Assembly (NCBI GenBank): GCA_963824935.1
Contig: CAWGRF010000023.1
Span: forward strand, 248,001 to 312,000
From: JACCZX01 sp963824935
Lineage (GTDB): Bacteria > Pseudomonadota > Gammaproteobacteria > Burkholderiales > Burkholderiaceae_F
Reading direction: 5' to 3'
DNA: 64,000 bases
Shown one piece after another: positions 8,772 to 18,196 of this stretch (the stretch's first letter is position 1; the number at the start of each line of letters is the position of its first letter). The translations under genes and the position numbers were made by a program. Below the pieces are notes generated by a model. The model searched no databases and had not been told where the DNA came from. It saw only the letters and a program-made list of their open reading frames with translations.

Positions 8772-9224
8772 TCATCCCAGGTATCCAACGCCGCGTGCCA
8801 TCAGCGCTGCAAACAGAATGATCAGAACAACTGCAACCAACTCCCAGTGAATGATCGTGCGTATCGCGCGCAGCTTTGCAGGACTCACGCTCGGACGCTG
8901 CTGCTGTTTAACAATCTTCCTCCAGGATAGAAACTCGGCGGTCGGATAGATCGAGAGCAGCGCAACCAGAACGAACAGCGACAGCTTCGCAATGAACGGT
9001 GCGCTATGAAAGTAATACGACGCGCCCTTCTCGAAGTAAAAAACGCGGAGGAGGCCAACGACGAGTATGACGGTCGCGGAGAGCCCCAAGGCGAGATCCG
9101 CAAGCACAAGCTTCCGCGCACTATTGGCGCTTAGATCGTCGCTGATCAAGACAAACTCGATCACCAACGCCGCGACCAGAACGAACGCTGCAATGTGGTG
9201 AAGGAAGGCGAAGAAAGACGCCAT
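8772..9224 (-). CDS. DUF2214 family membrane protein
   Basis: 150 residues with four hydrophobic segments (about 5-27, 43-65, 78-96 and 126-148), beginning MASFFAFLHHIAAFVLVAALVIEF. The His pair near the N-terminus and the overall layout fit DUF2214, a small integral membrane family of unknown function. It stands alone, facing the metallophosphoesterase gene. Confidence 0.85.
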   Translation of the reverse strand: MASFFAFLHHIAAFVLVAALVIEFVLISDDLSANSARKLVLADLALGLSATVILVVGLLRVFYFEKGASYYFHSAPFIAKLSLFVLVALLSIYPTAEFLSWRKIVKQQQRPSVSPAKLRAIRTIIHWELVAVVLIILFAALMARGVGYLG

Positions 9225-9260
9225 GGCGCAAGATTGTCCTACATCGCGGCGTGCGTCGAA

Positions 9261-9914
9261 TCAATCCGCGCGTCGCCACACGCTCGCGAGCCATGGCTGC
9301 TGCTCACGCGGCAATCCGGGCGGGCGGTAGTAATGCTCGAGCTCGACGAAGCCGGCCTGCGTCATCCAGCGGCGCCATGCGGCGAGATCGTGATACACGC
9401 CGTAGCGGCCGCGATTCCATCCTTCTTCGTTCGCGCCGCGCGGGTTCGAACTGAACAGAACGCCACGCGGCTTCAGCGTCGCACGCAACTGGCTCAGTAC
9501 GCGTGGCAGCTGATCAGCCGGAATATGAAAGAGCGCCGCATTGGCGAACACACCGTCGAAACGCGAGGCAGGCAAGTCGAGTTCGAGAAAATCCTGTTGC
9601 CATACTTCACAGCCGGACTCGGTGCGCGCCATCTCGACAAACCGCGCGGCGCCTTCGAGTCCGATCGCGATATGGCCAAGCGCTGTAAGCGACTTCAGAT
9701 CGCGCCCCGGCCCGCAGCCGAAGTCGAGAATCGAAAATGGCGGCGCGCCTTCGATATGTCGCAGCAACGCATCGATGTTCTGGCTGACATCGTGATCGCG
9801 CGTGCCGTCGCGAAAGTCTTCGGCGCGCTGCTCATAGTGCTGCAGCGTCAGCGTCGAGATTTTCTTCAGATCGGAAGCGCTGAGCTTTGCGGGCGACAAT
9901 GGACGGTGCGACAT
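9261..9914 (-). CDS. class I SAM-dependent methyltransferase
   Basis: 217 residues from ATG 9914 (MSHRPLSPAKLSASD). Motif I is ILDFGCGPGRDLKSL, followed by the acidic residue that binds the SAM ribose (IGLEGA) and motif IV-like DGVFANAALFHIP. The substrate is unknown; relatives include tellurite-resistance TehB-like and small-molecule methyltransferases. A GTG at 9965 would add 17 residues; the ATG is preferred because similarity-type residues begin after it. Divergent from the DUF2868 gene. Confidence 0.85.
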   Translation of the reverse strand: MSHRPLSPAKLSASDLKKISTLTLQHYEQRAEDFRDGTRDHDVSQNIDALLRHIEGAPPFSILDFGCGPGRDLKSLTALGHIAIGLEGAARFVEMARTESGCEVWQQDFLELDLPASRFDGVFANAALFHIPADQLPRVLSQLRATLKPRGVLFSSNPRGANEEGWNRGRYGVYHDLAAWRRWMTQAGFVELEHYYRPPGLPREQQPWLASVWRRAD

Positions 9915-9985
9915 CTCGGTGATGAGCTTCAATGATGCCCGGTCCGTGCCTGCGTGCACACCCACGACGCGCGGGATAATCGGCC

Positions 9986-11446
9986 ATGGACGAAGGGGCA
10001 GCTCGCGATGTCGTATTGATCCGCGCGATTGAAAGCGCCGATCAGGACCGCGTGCTGATCACCGACGAAGACCGGCGCCACGCCAATCGCGCCGCTGCCG
10101 AGCTGGCGCGTTGGGATGCGAGTGCGCGGCGCTCGGCGACGCTGGACGAAGACTTCGTCGCGCAGCGTGCAGAGTTGCTGATTCGCAGGCTCGGGCAACG
10201 TAATCGTCCGATTGAACGCGCGTCGCGCGCTTTCGCGTGGCGCGGTTGGATTTCCTATGCGATCCCGCTACTGGCGCTGGCTGCCGGCGCCGTGCTCGAA
10301 CAGATCGCCGACCGTCAGCGCGTCAACCTGCTCGCGTTTCCGCTGTTCGCCATCGTCGTTTGGAATCTTGCCGTTTACCTGCTGTTGATCGGGCGGCTGA
10401 TCGTCGATGCCGGTCACGCACCGCGCCTCTCGGGACTGCGCAACGCAGTGGCGCGCTCGATGCGCCACGGATCCACGCTGGCGCGCGGGCCGCTAGCTGC
10501 TCCGCTCGGCCGTTTCGCGACGGATTGGATCGAGCTCAGCACGCCGTTGATGCTCGCGCGCGCGGCGCGGGTACTGCATCTGGCGGCAGCATTGTTCGCA
10601 CTGGGCGCGATTGCCGGTTTGTACGTGCGTGGATTGGTGTTCGAGTACCGGGTCGGATGGGAGAGCACGTTCTTAACGGCAGCCGACGTGCGCCGGATAC
10701 TGGCCGTTTTCCTTTCTCCGGCAACATCACTGGTCGGCACGACGTTTCCGAGTGTCGACGAAGTCGCTGCGCTTCGCTTTGGCAGCGGCGGTGGCGGCGA
10801 GAATGCGGCGCGCTGGATTCACCTTTACGCGATCACGGTCGGACTCGTGGTAATCGTGCCGCGCCTGGTGCTCTTCGCGTTTGCGCGGTGGCGCGAGCAG
10901 CGGCTGCAGCGGCGCTTCCCGCTCGACATCGGCGATCCTTACTTCAGGCGGCTGCTTGCCGGATTCAGCGCGCGACCTGCGCGGCTGCGCGTCATCCCGT
11001 ACAGCATGACGGTCGACGAATCGATGACGACCGCACTGCGCGGCATTGCGCGTCGGCTGCTCGGCGACGACGCCGATGTCGTCGTGCTCACACCGATCGC
11101 CTACGGCGACGAAGAAGGCGCGCTGGATGGCGTCGATGCGACCGATGCGGACGTGCTGTTCACCGTTGCGCTGTTCAATCTGACGGCGACACCAGAAAAC
11201 GAAAATCACGGTGCTTTTGTCGACGCTTTGCGCGCCGCGCTCGGCCCGCGCTTCGCGGCGCTGGTGGATCAATCGTCGTACCGTCTTCGGCTGGGTGCCC
11301 AGGCTGACGATCGCCTTGCCGAACGGTGCAACGCGTGGCGCTCGTTCGGGGCAGCGCACGGCGTGGTTGTTTCATGCGTTGACCTGGCGGTGCCCGACCT
11401 CGCGCAGATCGAGCGCGATCTGAACGACGCGCTGGCTGCTCGATGA
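9986..11446 (+). CDS. DUF2868 family membrane protein
   Basis: 486 residues. The N-terminal 75 residues are soluble, then four hydrophobic segments lie at about 86-105, 113-135, 190-215 and 270-300, followed by a soluble C-terminal domain with VIPYSMTVDESM. This layout matches DUF2868. The stop overlaps the start of the DUF3482 GTPase gene (11443), the standard arrangement of these two families, which suggests a membrane-anchored GTPase complex. No biochemical role is established. Confidence 0.87.
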   Translation: MDEGAARDVVLIRAIESADQDRVLITDEDRRHANRAAAELARWDASARRSATLDEDFVAQRAELLIRRLGQRNRPIERASRAFAWRGWISYAIPLLALAAGAVLEQIADRQRVNLLAFPLFAIVVWNLAVYLLLIGRLIVDAGHAPRLSGLRNAVARSMRHGSTLARGPLAAPLGRFATDWIELSTPLMLARAARVLHLAAALFALGAIAGLYVRGLVFEYRVGWESTFLTAADVRRILAVFLSPATSLVGTTFPSVDEVAALRFGSGGGGENAARWIHLYAITVGLVVIVPRLVLFAFARWREQRLQRRFPLDIGDPYFRRLLAGFSARPARLRVIPYSMTVDESMTTALRGIARRLLGDDADVVVLTPIAYGDEEGALDGVDATDADVLFTVALFNLTATPENENHGAFVDALRAALGPRFAALVDQSSYRLRLGAQADDRLAERCNAWRSFGAAHGVVVSCVDLAVPDLAQIERDLNDALAAR

Positions 11447-12955
11447 GCTCGCTGGCAGTTGAGCCTGTCAACAGCCAATCGATCGCCGCCGAAACGATCG
11501 AGATCGCGCTGATCTCGCACACGAACGCCGGCAAGACAACCTTGGCGCGAACGCTTCTCGGCCGCGACATCGGCGAGGTGCGCGACGCGCCGCACGTCAC
11601 CGATCTGTCCGAAGCGCACACGCTGATCACGACCGATCGCGGCGATCAATTGCGCCTGTGGGATACGCCGGGTTTCGGCGATACCACGCGGCTCGTCAAG
11701 CGGCTTCGCAATGCAGACAATCCGATCGGTTGGCTGCTGCGCGAAGCGTGGGATCGCTGGCGTGATCGGCCCTTCTGGTGCAGCCAGCAGGCCGTGCGTA
11801 CGGCCCGCGAGGGATCCGATGTCGTGCTCTATCTGGTCAACGCATCGGAGCAACCGCACGAGGCCGGCTATCTGCTGCACGAAATGGAAGTGCTGCGCTG
11901 GATTGAGCGTCCGGTCATCGTGCTGCTCAACCAGGTCGGCCCGCCGCGCGGCGCCACCGAAGAGCGCGCCGAAGTCGAGCGCTGGCGCACGCATCTGGCG
12001 TCGTACGAATTCGTCACCGAGGTGATCGCACTGGATGCGTTTGCGCGCTGCTGGGTGCAGGAGCGGGTGCTGCTCGATGCTGTCGGGCGCGCACTCGCGA
12101 AGTCGAAGCAACCGGGCTTCGCGCGACTGCTCGCGCAATGGGACGCGCGCAACAACGAGCGGTTCATGTCGGCGATGGATGTGCTCGCCGAACAGCTGGT
12201 GAGCGCCGCGCGCGACCGTGAGGCAGTCGATCAAACAGACGCGCCAGGTACCTTGCAGAAAGTGCTGCACGCGGTCGGCGTCGGCCGCGATCGGGTCGAG
12301 GCCGCACGCGAGCATGCGATGAAGCAACTGGCGGAGCGGCTCGACCGCGAGATCAGGCGCTCGACCGACCGATTGATCGCGCTGCACGGTCTCGATGGCG
12401 CGGCTGCTCAAGTCGTGCTCGAGCGCCTGCAGAAGAATTACGCGGGCAACCAGCAAGTCAACGAGGCCCGTGTAACGCTTTGGAGCGGCGCGCTGACCGG
12501 CGCCCTGTCGGGGCTCAAAGCCGACCTGGTTTCAGGCGGCTTGACGCTTGGGCGCCGGCCTGCTCGTCGGAAGCATCGTCGGCGGGCTGGCCGGACTCGG
12601 CATCGCGCGAGGCATCAACAAGCTGGGCGGCGCCGATAAACCCGAGGTGTACTGGTCGGAAGAGTTTCTAAACGGTCTCGCCAAAAGTGCACTGCTGCGC
12701 TATCTCGCCGTAGCGCACTTCGGTCGCGGTCGCGGCCGCTACGTTGAAGGCGAAGCGCCGGCGTTCTGGCTCGATGAAGTCAACCGCGTCCTGGAGCCTC
12801 GCGCACAGGCATTGCGCGATTTGTGGAGGCGCGCCCGCGCGGAGCCGAACGGGTCCGTCACAGGCGAGGTAAAGCAGGCGCTCGCTGAAGCGACGAACGA
12901 CCTGCTGACTGGCTTGTACCCAGACAGACACGTTTCGAACCAAGTGTCGGCATAG
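11443..12955 (+). CDS. DUF3482 GTPase, single frameshift near 12550
   Basis: GTP-binding protein with an Era-like N-terminal G domain: ISHTNAGKTTLART (P-loop, K31), WDTPGFGDT (G3) and VLLNQVG (G4-like), then the DUF3482 C-terminal region with a Gly-rich membrane-associating segment (LLVGSIVGGLAGLGIARGIN). The reading frame breaks at a GGG run at 12550-12552: removing one G turns LTLGRRPARRK into LTLGAGLLVGS and restores about 135 further residues to 12955. Both halves fit the family, so one intact gene (about 503 residues) with an extra base is the best reading. It is coupled to DUF2868 by overlap. Confidence 0.83.
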
Positions 12956-13034
12956 GCATAGGTACTGGCACATCGGATGCAGTAGCGCGCAGCCGCAGTA
13001 ACATTCGGCGCCTTATCTCGGCGCATACATAAAC

Positions 13035-15706
13035 GTGTCTGATCAGTCTTCGCCCGTCACGTTTCTTTTCACCGATATCGAAGGCAGCACCCGGCTATGG
13101 GAGCAGGAGCCCGAGCGGATGCGGCCGGTGATGGCGCGCCACGATGCCGTCTCCAAAGCAGCGGTAGAGCGTCACCACGGAACGATCGTCAAGATGACCG
13201 GCGATGGCGTGCACGCCGCGTTCAACAGCCCGCTCGACGCTCTAATCGCCACGCTCGAGATACAGCAGCTGCTTTCCGCGCCTGATGCGACGGACGGACT
13301 GGCGCTGCCGTTGCGCTGCGGACTGCATGCGGGAATCGACGAGCGGCGCGATGGCGACTTCTACGGCCGCGCGGTCAATCGCGCCGCACGCATCATGAGC
13401 GCGGCTCACGGTGGTCAGATGTTGTTGTCGAAGGCGGTTGCCGAACAGGTCAGCGGAGCTCTGCCGGAAGGCGTATCGCTGCGCGACCTCGGCACTGTTC
13501 GGCTGCGCGACCTATCCAGCCCGGAGCACGTCTATCAGGTGCAGCACCCGCAACTGCGCGCCGAGTTTCCTGCGCTGCGCTCGCTGGAGGCAACGCCGAA
13601 CAATCTGACGCAACAGCTCAACTCGTTCATCGGCCGCGAACGCGAGCTGGCAGAGATCAGGCAGATGCTTGCGTCGAACGGCTGGTGACGCTGCTCGGCA
13701 TGGGCGGCATCGGTAAGTCGCGCCTGTCGATGCAGTTGGCGGCCGACGTACTCGATGACTTTCCGGACGGCGTGTGGTTCGTCGAGCTGGCAGCGCTGAC
13801 CGATCCGACCTCGGTGCCACAGGCAGTCGCGTCGGTGCTCGGCGTCAAGGAAGAGGCCGGGCGTGCCGGTCATCGATGCGTTGATCAAGTACGTGCGTGA
13901 CCTGCAGTGCTGATCGTTCTCGACAACTGCGAACAGGTCGTGCATGGCTGCGCCGACTTGGCCAAGCGGCTGTTGCAAGCCGGCGCGCATGTAAAGGTGC
14001 TGACGTCGAGTCGCGATTACCTGCAAGTGGCGGGCGAAACGACTTATCACGTGCCGACGTTGTCGGTGCCAGATTAAACGAAGAGACCGACGCCGACTCA
14101 CTCAATGCAGCACGAAGCTGTGCGACTGTTCGTCGATCGAGCCACCGCGTCGCGCAAAGACTTTGGTCTGACTGAGCAGAACGCCGCGGCAGTGATCGAC
14201 ATCTGCCGTCGCCTCGACGGCATCCCGCTGGCCATCGAGCTGGCCGCCGCGCGCGTACGCGGGTTGGCAGTCGCGACGATTGCCAATCGACTGAGCGATC
14301 GCTTTAGCCTGTTGGTTACCGGCGACCGAACGGTTTTGCCACGCCAGCGCACGCTGCGTGCGTTGATTGACTGGAGTTATGACCTGTTGACCGAAGCCGG
14401 AGCGCACGCTGTTCCAGCGGTTGGCGGTGTTTGCCGGCGGATGGACGCTTGAAGCGGCAGAGGCAGGTCTGCGCGGATGAGAGATCTACCGGAAGTCGGA
14501 TGTGTTAGAGCTTCTGACGTGTCTGGTTGACAAGTCGCTTGTCGTGATGGAGATCAGTGGTGAACGTTATCGAATGCTTGACACTGTTCGCCACTACGCG
14601 CAGGAAAAGGTGATTGAAGCCGGAGATGAAGCGGCAGTGCGTAGCAGACATCTGAATTTCTATCTGGCCCTCGCCGAAAAGTCGCGGTCAGAGTTTGGAG
14701 GTCCGACGCACGAATGCGGCGATGGCACGCCTCGACGTCGAACGGGAAAACTTGCTTTCAGCGCATCGCTGGATCGATGCTGTTGCGAGCGATGCTGTTG
14801 CGAGCGCTGCTGATGAAGGCTTGCGCTTGGCCAGCGCACTGAAGAGTTATTGGATCAACCGAGGCCTTCTCGACCTTGGATATCGGATAGCCGTTGAGGC
14901 ATTAGCGCGAATCGACGCGCAGCGACGAGACTACGCTCGGTGCCGGGGGCTATTCGATGCGGGTCAGCTTTGTTGTTTTATGGGCCGCTACGCAGGAGGC
15001 TCAGCGCTATCTTGAAGAAAGTCTCTCTCTTGCCAGGGAAATCGGAGACAAATCACGCGTCGCCTTCGTACTCCCACCCTTGGGCATGGCGGCCGTTGGG
15101 CTAGGTGACCTCACCAAAGCGCGCGCATATTCAGAGGAGGCGGTCGTTCTGGCGCGTGAGCTTGGCCGCCGACGTGATCTGGCCGTGGCGCTCATTTCGC
15201 TGGCGCAACTTCATCGTATGGAGGGGCAACTTGGTGTGGCCGAGCCACTTTACGGGGAGGCGTTGTCGCTTTTCCGCGAGTTGGGCGATCAAGAGGCAAT
15301 CGCTATTGGCCTTCTGAACCTGGCCATGGTTTCTATCGGTCAAGCTCGAGGTGAACGAGCTCAGTCGATGCTAGTTGAGGCTTTAAATATTGCCGAGCAA
15401 GTTGGCTCGCGACACGTTGGCCAAAGCGCCATTGAGGTCGCTGCAAGTCTATGCGTGCTGCATGAGGCTTGGGACAACGCAGCCCGGTTTTTTGGCGCGG
15501 CCGAGGCGCAGGCTCAGCGCGCCGGCTTGCGTCGTGATGCTGCAGACGACGCTTTCCTTGCACCGCTAATGGCCAAGGCGAGAAGCGCGCTGACTATGAC
15601 TGTCTACAACGTTATGGCCAACGAAGGCCGGCAGTTGCAGTATGACGAAGCGTTGAAATCTGTGCGCATCTGGTTAGAGAATTTACTTGAGCCGCATAGC
15701 AGCTAA
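13035..15706 (+). pseudogene. decayed adenylate/guanylate cyclase-ATPase-TPR regulator
   Basis: Fragments in changing frames add up to one protein of about 890 residues. 13035-13688 is a class III nucleotide cyclase domain (VTFLFTDIEGSTRLWE, KMTGDGVHAAF). A P-loop NTPase follows (TLLGMGGIGKSRLSMQ near 13690, VLIVLDNCEQVVHGC near 13910, IPLAIELAAARVRGLA near 14220, LRALIDWSYDLLTE near 14360). TPR-like helices fill 14.8-15.7 kb. Breaks lie near 13675, 13865, 13905, 14073, 14100, 14398, 14467, 14700 and 14990. With about nine breaks in 2.7 kb, far denser than nearby, it is a pseudogene even if some indels are sequencing errors. The domain order matches large signal-dependent transcriptional or ATPase regulators. 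Confidence 0.85.
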
Positions 15707-16076
15707 ATGTCGCCCACAACATACGGATCGTATGAGTCGAATAGTTCCTTTCCGCGACACACGTAAACAGAATACTTATAAACCGAAGGTTGCTTGGGCG
15801 CGACGAAGGTGCAGCTGAAAACCTTAGAGAGCCCTTCTCGCCAGTCCGCACGTTAGGTTTTCCGGCCTGCCCGTCTGATACCCCCGTCCCAGCTCAACGC
15901 CTGTTACGTAAAAGGGTGAAATACCGGGCACGGTTGGGCTCTGCTGAGCGGTACCGGCGGGCCGCTGCGGAGCAACGTCGCTTGGGCGAGGTGGAGGAGC
16001 CGTGCGCTGTTGAGCCGCGTCACCGCTTGTGCGCGGTTGAGCGTCTTCGTCACAGCTAACCAGCTCGTCTGGCTTC
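15707..16076. other. gap with a possible out-of-frame lipoprotein tail
   Basis: 370 bases without a confident gene. On the minus strand an open frame of about 97 codons runs from near 16117 to a TAA at 15824-15826 and directly continues the lipoprotein gene at 16077-16400 after a one-base shift. It encodes a Pro/Gln/Ala-rich stretch followed by ISPFYVTGVELGRGYQTG. The lipoprotein may therefore really be about 191 residues long. No promoter, terminator or RNA gene was recognised here. Confidence 0.35.
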
Positions 16077-16400
16077 CTAGGGAAATCTTTGCTTGGAACA
16101 GGCCCAAGCTGGATGCCGTTCTTCGGGAAAGCTATATGCGCTTCCGGCAGGCAGCGCCCAGGAAATTGTCACAGTGCCATCTGGCCGCGCATGTTGTTTC
16201 CTACTGATGCGAATCGGAGTCTGATCGAGGACTATTTTTCCTGCTTCAGAGATTGAGATGTTCGGAAACAGTGGTTGAGGTGGACGCACAAGCCGCGGAT
16301 CAAACCCATCGAGCTCGCGCCTTGGATCGCTCTTAACAAAACATTGACATCCTGCGAGCGCCAACACACAGGCGATTGTTATTGCGCACGATTTCTTCAT
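16077..16400 (-). CDS. small predicted lipoprotein
   Basis: 107 residues. The N-terminus MKKSCAITIACVLALAGCQC is a lipoprotein signal peptide with lipobox LAGC, so the mature protein should be lipid-anchored at C18. The rest (DPRRELDGFDPRLVRPPQP, then DGTVTISWALPAGS) matches no family I recognise. The C-terminal 12 residues look like out-of-frame sequence: a one-base shift near 16117 gives NGIQLGPVPSKDFP and extends the frame to 15824. It is transcribed away from the AraC gene. Function unknown. Confidence 0.55.
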   Translation of the reverse strand: MKKSCAITIACVLALAGCQCFVKSDPRRELDGFDPRLVRPPQPLFPNISISEAGKIVLDQTPIRISRKQHARPDGTVTISWALPAGSAYSFPEERHPAWACSKQRFP

Positions 16401-16490
16401 TTGTCTACCCCCACTGAATCAAGCGCCATTATTCACGACTGACGAATGCAGGCAAGGTGTTGTTGGGGTCTCCTAGGATCGCGACGATGC

Positions 16491-16554
16491 CGAGTATTCA
16501 CGCGCAAAATCGTTGACGACGAGCACGCTCTCACCGGCCGGTCGGCGTGCGATT
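16491..16554 (+). repeat. short relic sharing both ends of the 19.28-19.88 kb unit
   Basis: Two blocks match sequence 2.8-3.3 kb downstream in the same order and orientation. Block A, 16491-16517, matches 19278-19304 at 24 of 27 bases. Block B, 16533-16554, matches 19860-19881 at 21 of 22 bases. Here the blocks are 15 nt apart; downstream they are about 555 nt apart with a promoter, small ORF, terminator and small membrane protein between them. This copy looks like an internally deleted relative of that unit. Confidence 0.6.
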
Positions 16555-16583
16555 GATCGTCGTACTCCTCCGGCCGAGCGCGG

Positions 16584-17609
16584 TTATGCGACTTGTCCGC
16601 CGCTAGTTGCACCCGCATGGCGATAACGCCCGGGCGATTGCCCGGTGATACGCCGAAACGCCTTCGAGAACACTGCGTCGGAGTTGTAGCCGACGCTTTC
16701 CGCCAGCCGTGAGAGATTGATGCGTTCACTGCGCATGCGGTTGGCCGCACGCGTGACGCGCCAGCGTGTCAGATATGCCATCGGTGCTTCACCGACGAGC
16801 TCCTTGAAGCGAACTGCGAGCGCCGTGCGCGAAGTTCCCACCTCGCGCGCGAGCGAGTCGAGCGTCCACGGTTCGGCGTACCGGTCGTGCAGCAATGCCA
16901 GCGCCTTGCCCACCCGAGCGTCGCTGAGGCCGCGCAGCCAGCTCGTGGCGCAACCGTGTTGTGCCGCATATGCACGCACCGCCTGTATGAACAGAACGTC
17001 GGCCATCCGCCGCAACACTGTTTCCGATCCTTGATGGCGAGACGCGATCTCGGCATGTATGAATCGCAATGTGGGCTCGAGCCATTCCTGTACGTACGGA
17101 TCGTCGCGGCGAAGGTGGATGACCGGCGGCAGTACGTTAAACATCGGGTTCGCTTTCAATGCAGCGAACGAGAAGAAACCGCCGGTGATGCACAGCACCG
17201 GGCCGGGTCCGTCGATGTGCACGTAGCCGGACTCGTTCTTCGGATGCAGCTTCATCCAGTCGTCGAGAGGAACCACCGGCGCGTTGTCGGCACCGCGCAT
17301 CACGTGCGGCGCGCCGCTCGGCAACAGCACAAAGTCGCCTTCGTTCAACTCGTACACCTTGCGGCCCAACACCAGGCGACACGTCCCGGCGGTGATTGCA
17401 TAAAACGGTGAGCGCCCTGGCCGTGCGATCGAGATTGCGCACGGCGAGTGCGACTCGAGCACGAAGTACACCGTCGCCTCCAACCGAACCTGATCCATCA
17501 CGTCGGTCAGCAAGTCGTAGGTCGACCGCTGCGGCGCGGTCAATTTCGGGACGCGCTTCAGCGACGGTCGTATACGGCTACGGGTGTTCATGCTTGAACG
17601 ATTCGACAT
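16584..17609 (-). CDS. AraC family regulator with cupin sensor domain
   Basis: 341 residues. The N-terminal half (about 30-200) is a cupin_6-type sensor (YAITAGTCRLVLGRKVYELNEGDFVLLPSG); the C-terminal third has two helix-turn-helix units (WTLDSLAREVGTSRTALAVRF and LSRLAESVGYNSDAVFSKAF) ending in the AraC signature TGQSPGRYR. Such regulators usually sense a small organic ligand and control a nearby gene, often a dehydrogenase or oxidoreductase. The nearest divergent gene is the small secreted protein at 17719; a link is only positional. Confidence 0.9.
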   Translation of the reverse strand: MSNRSSMNTRSRIRPSLKRVPKLTAPQRSTYDLLTDVMDQVRLEATVYFVLESHSPCAISIARPGRSPFYAITAGTCRLVLGRKVYELNEGDFVLLPSGAPHVMRGADNAPVVPLDDWMKLHPKNESGYVHIDGPGPVLCITGGFFSFAALKANPMFNVLPPVIHLRRDDPYVQEWLEPTLRFIHAEIASRHQGSETVLRRMADVLFIQAVRAYAAQHGCATSWLRGLSDARVGKALALLHDRYAEPWTLDSLAREVGTSRTALAVRFKELVGEAPMAYLTRWRVTRAANRMRSERINLSRLAESVGYNSDAVFSKAFRRITGQSPGRYRHAGATSGGQVA

Positions 17610-17718
17610 CTAATTCGAAAAGATAGGTCTTTTTATTCCGATTCACGGAGCGCACTGTACGCCTCATTGATCGTGCTGTGTCAATTCCGGCGACAGCACT
17701 TACTAAAAGGAGTTGCTC

Positions 17719-18021
17719 ATGCGTTACCGAACTCTTGTTGCAGCTTTGTCGACATTCGCCGCGTTCAGTGCGGTCGCACAGCCGCTCGATAAGCGGCAGT
17801 CGATGGAACCCGTCGGCAGTCCATTTACATACGAAGCGCTGGGCGCAACGCCGTCGTTGCGTCTCAATAGGCAGCCGCAGCGAGCCGATGCGCCTGCCGT
17901 CGCGAGCACCGAATCGCGCGCGGTTACCAGGGCACCTTCCAGAGCGCCTGCCGCCGAGCAAACCGGCGCGGCGACCGCGGCTGAGAGTCGCAACCGCCCT
18001 GCGCACGACGAAAAGAAGTAG
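17719..18021 (+). CDS. small secreted protein of unknown function
   Basis: 100 residues from ATG 17719, with a good Shine-Dalgarno AAAGGAG at 17706-17712. The N-terminus MRYRTLVAALSTFAAFSAVAQ is a Sec signal peptide cleaved after VAQ. The mature part is short, Ala/Arg/Pro-rich and probably unstructured (APSRAPAAEQTG). No family recognised. It lies 109 nt from the divergent AraC gene and may be one of its targets. Confidence 0.65.
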   Translation: MRYRTLVAALSTFAAFSAVAQPLDKRQSMEPVGSPFTYEALGATPSLRLNRQPQRADAPAVASTESRAVTRAPSRAPAAEQTGAATAAESRNRPAHDEKK

Positions 18022-18196
18022 CGCGAGGACGTGTTGCTCGGGCGGCCGAGTGAGATCAGGGATGCCACCGGCTGCCTTCTCCCGGACAACAAGCTCAGCT
18101 GGAGGAGAATCGATGCCATAGCTGCGAGGATCAATCAGGCGCTCTACTATGGGAACAACCTGAAATCGCCCGTACACAGATGCGCTGAAGCGCAAC

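Noticed and set aside
15790..16059. Plus-strand ORF of 89 codons in the gap after the decayed regulator
   Set aside because: No ribosome site or family features; the opposite strand has the more plausible lipoprotein continuation.
16433..16750. Minus-strand ORF of 105 codons
   Set aside because: Overlaps the AraC C-terminus in another frame and spans the repeat blocks; no family sequence.
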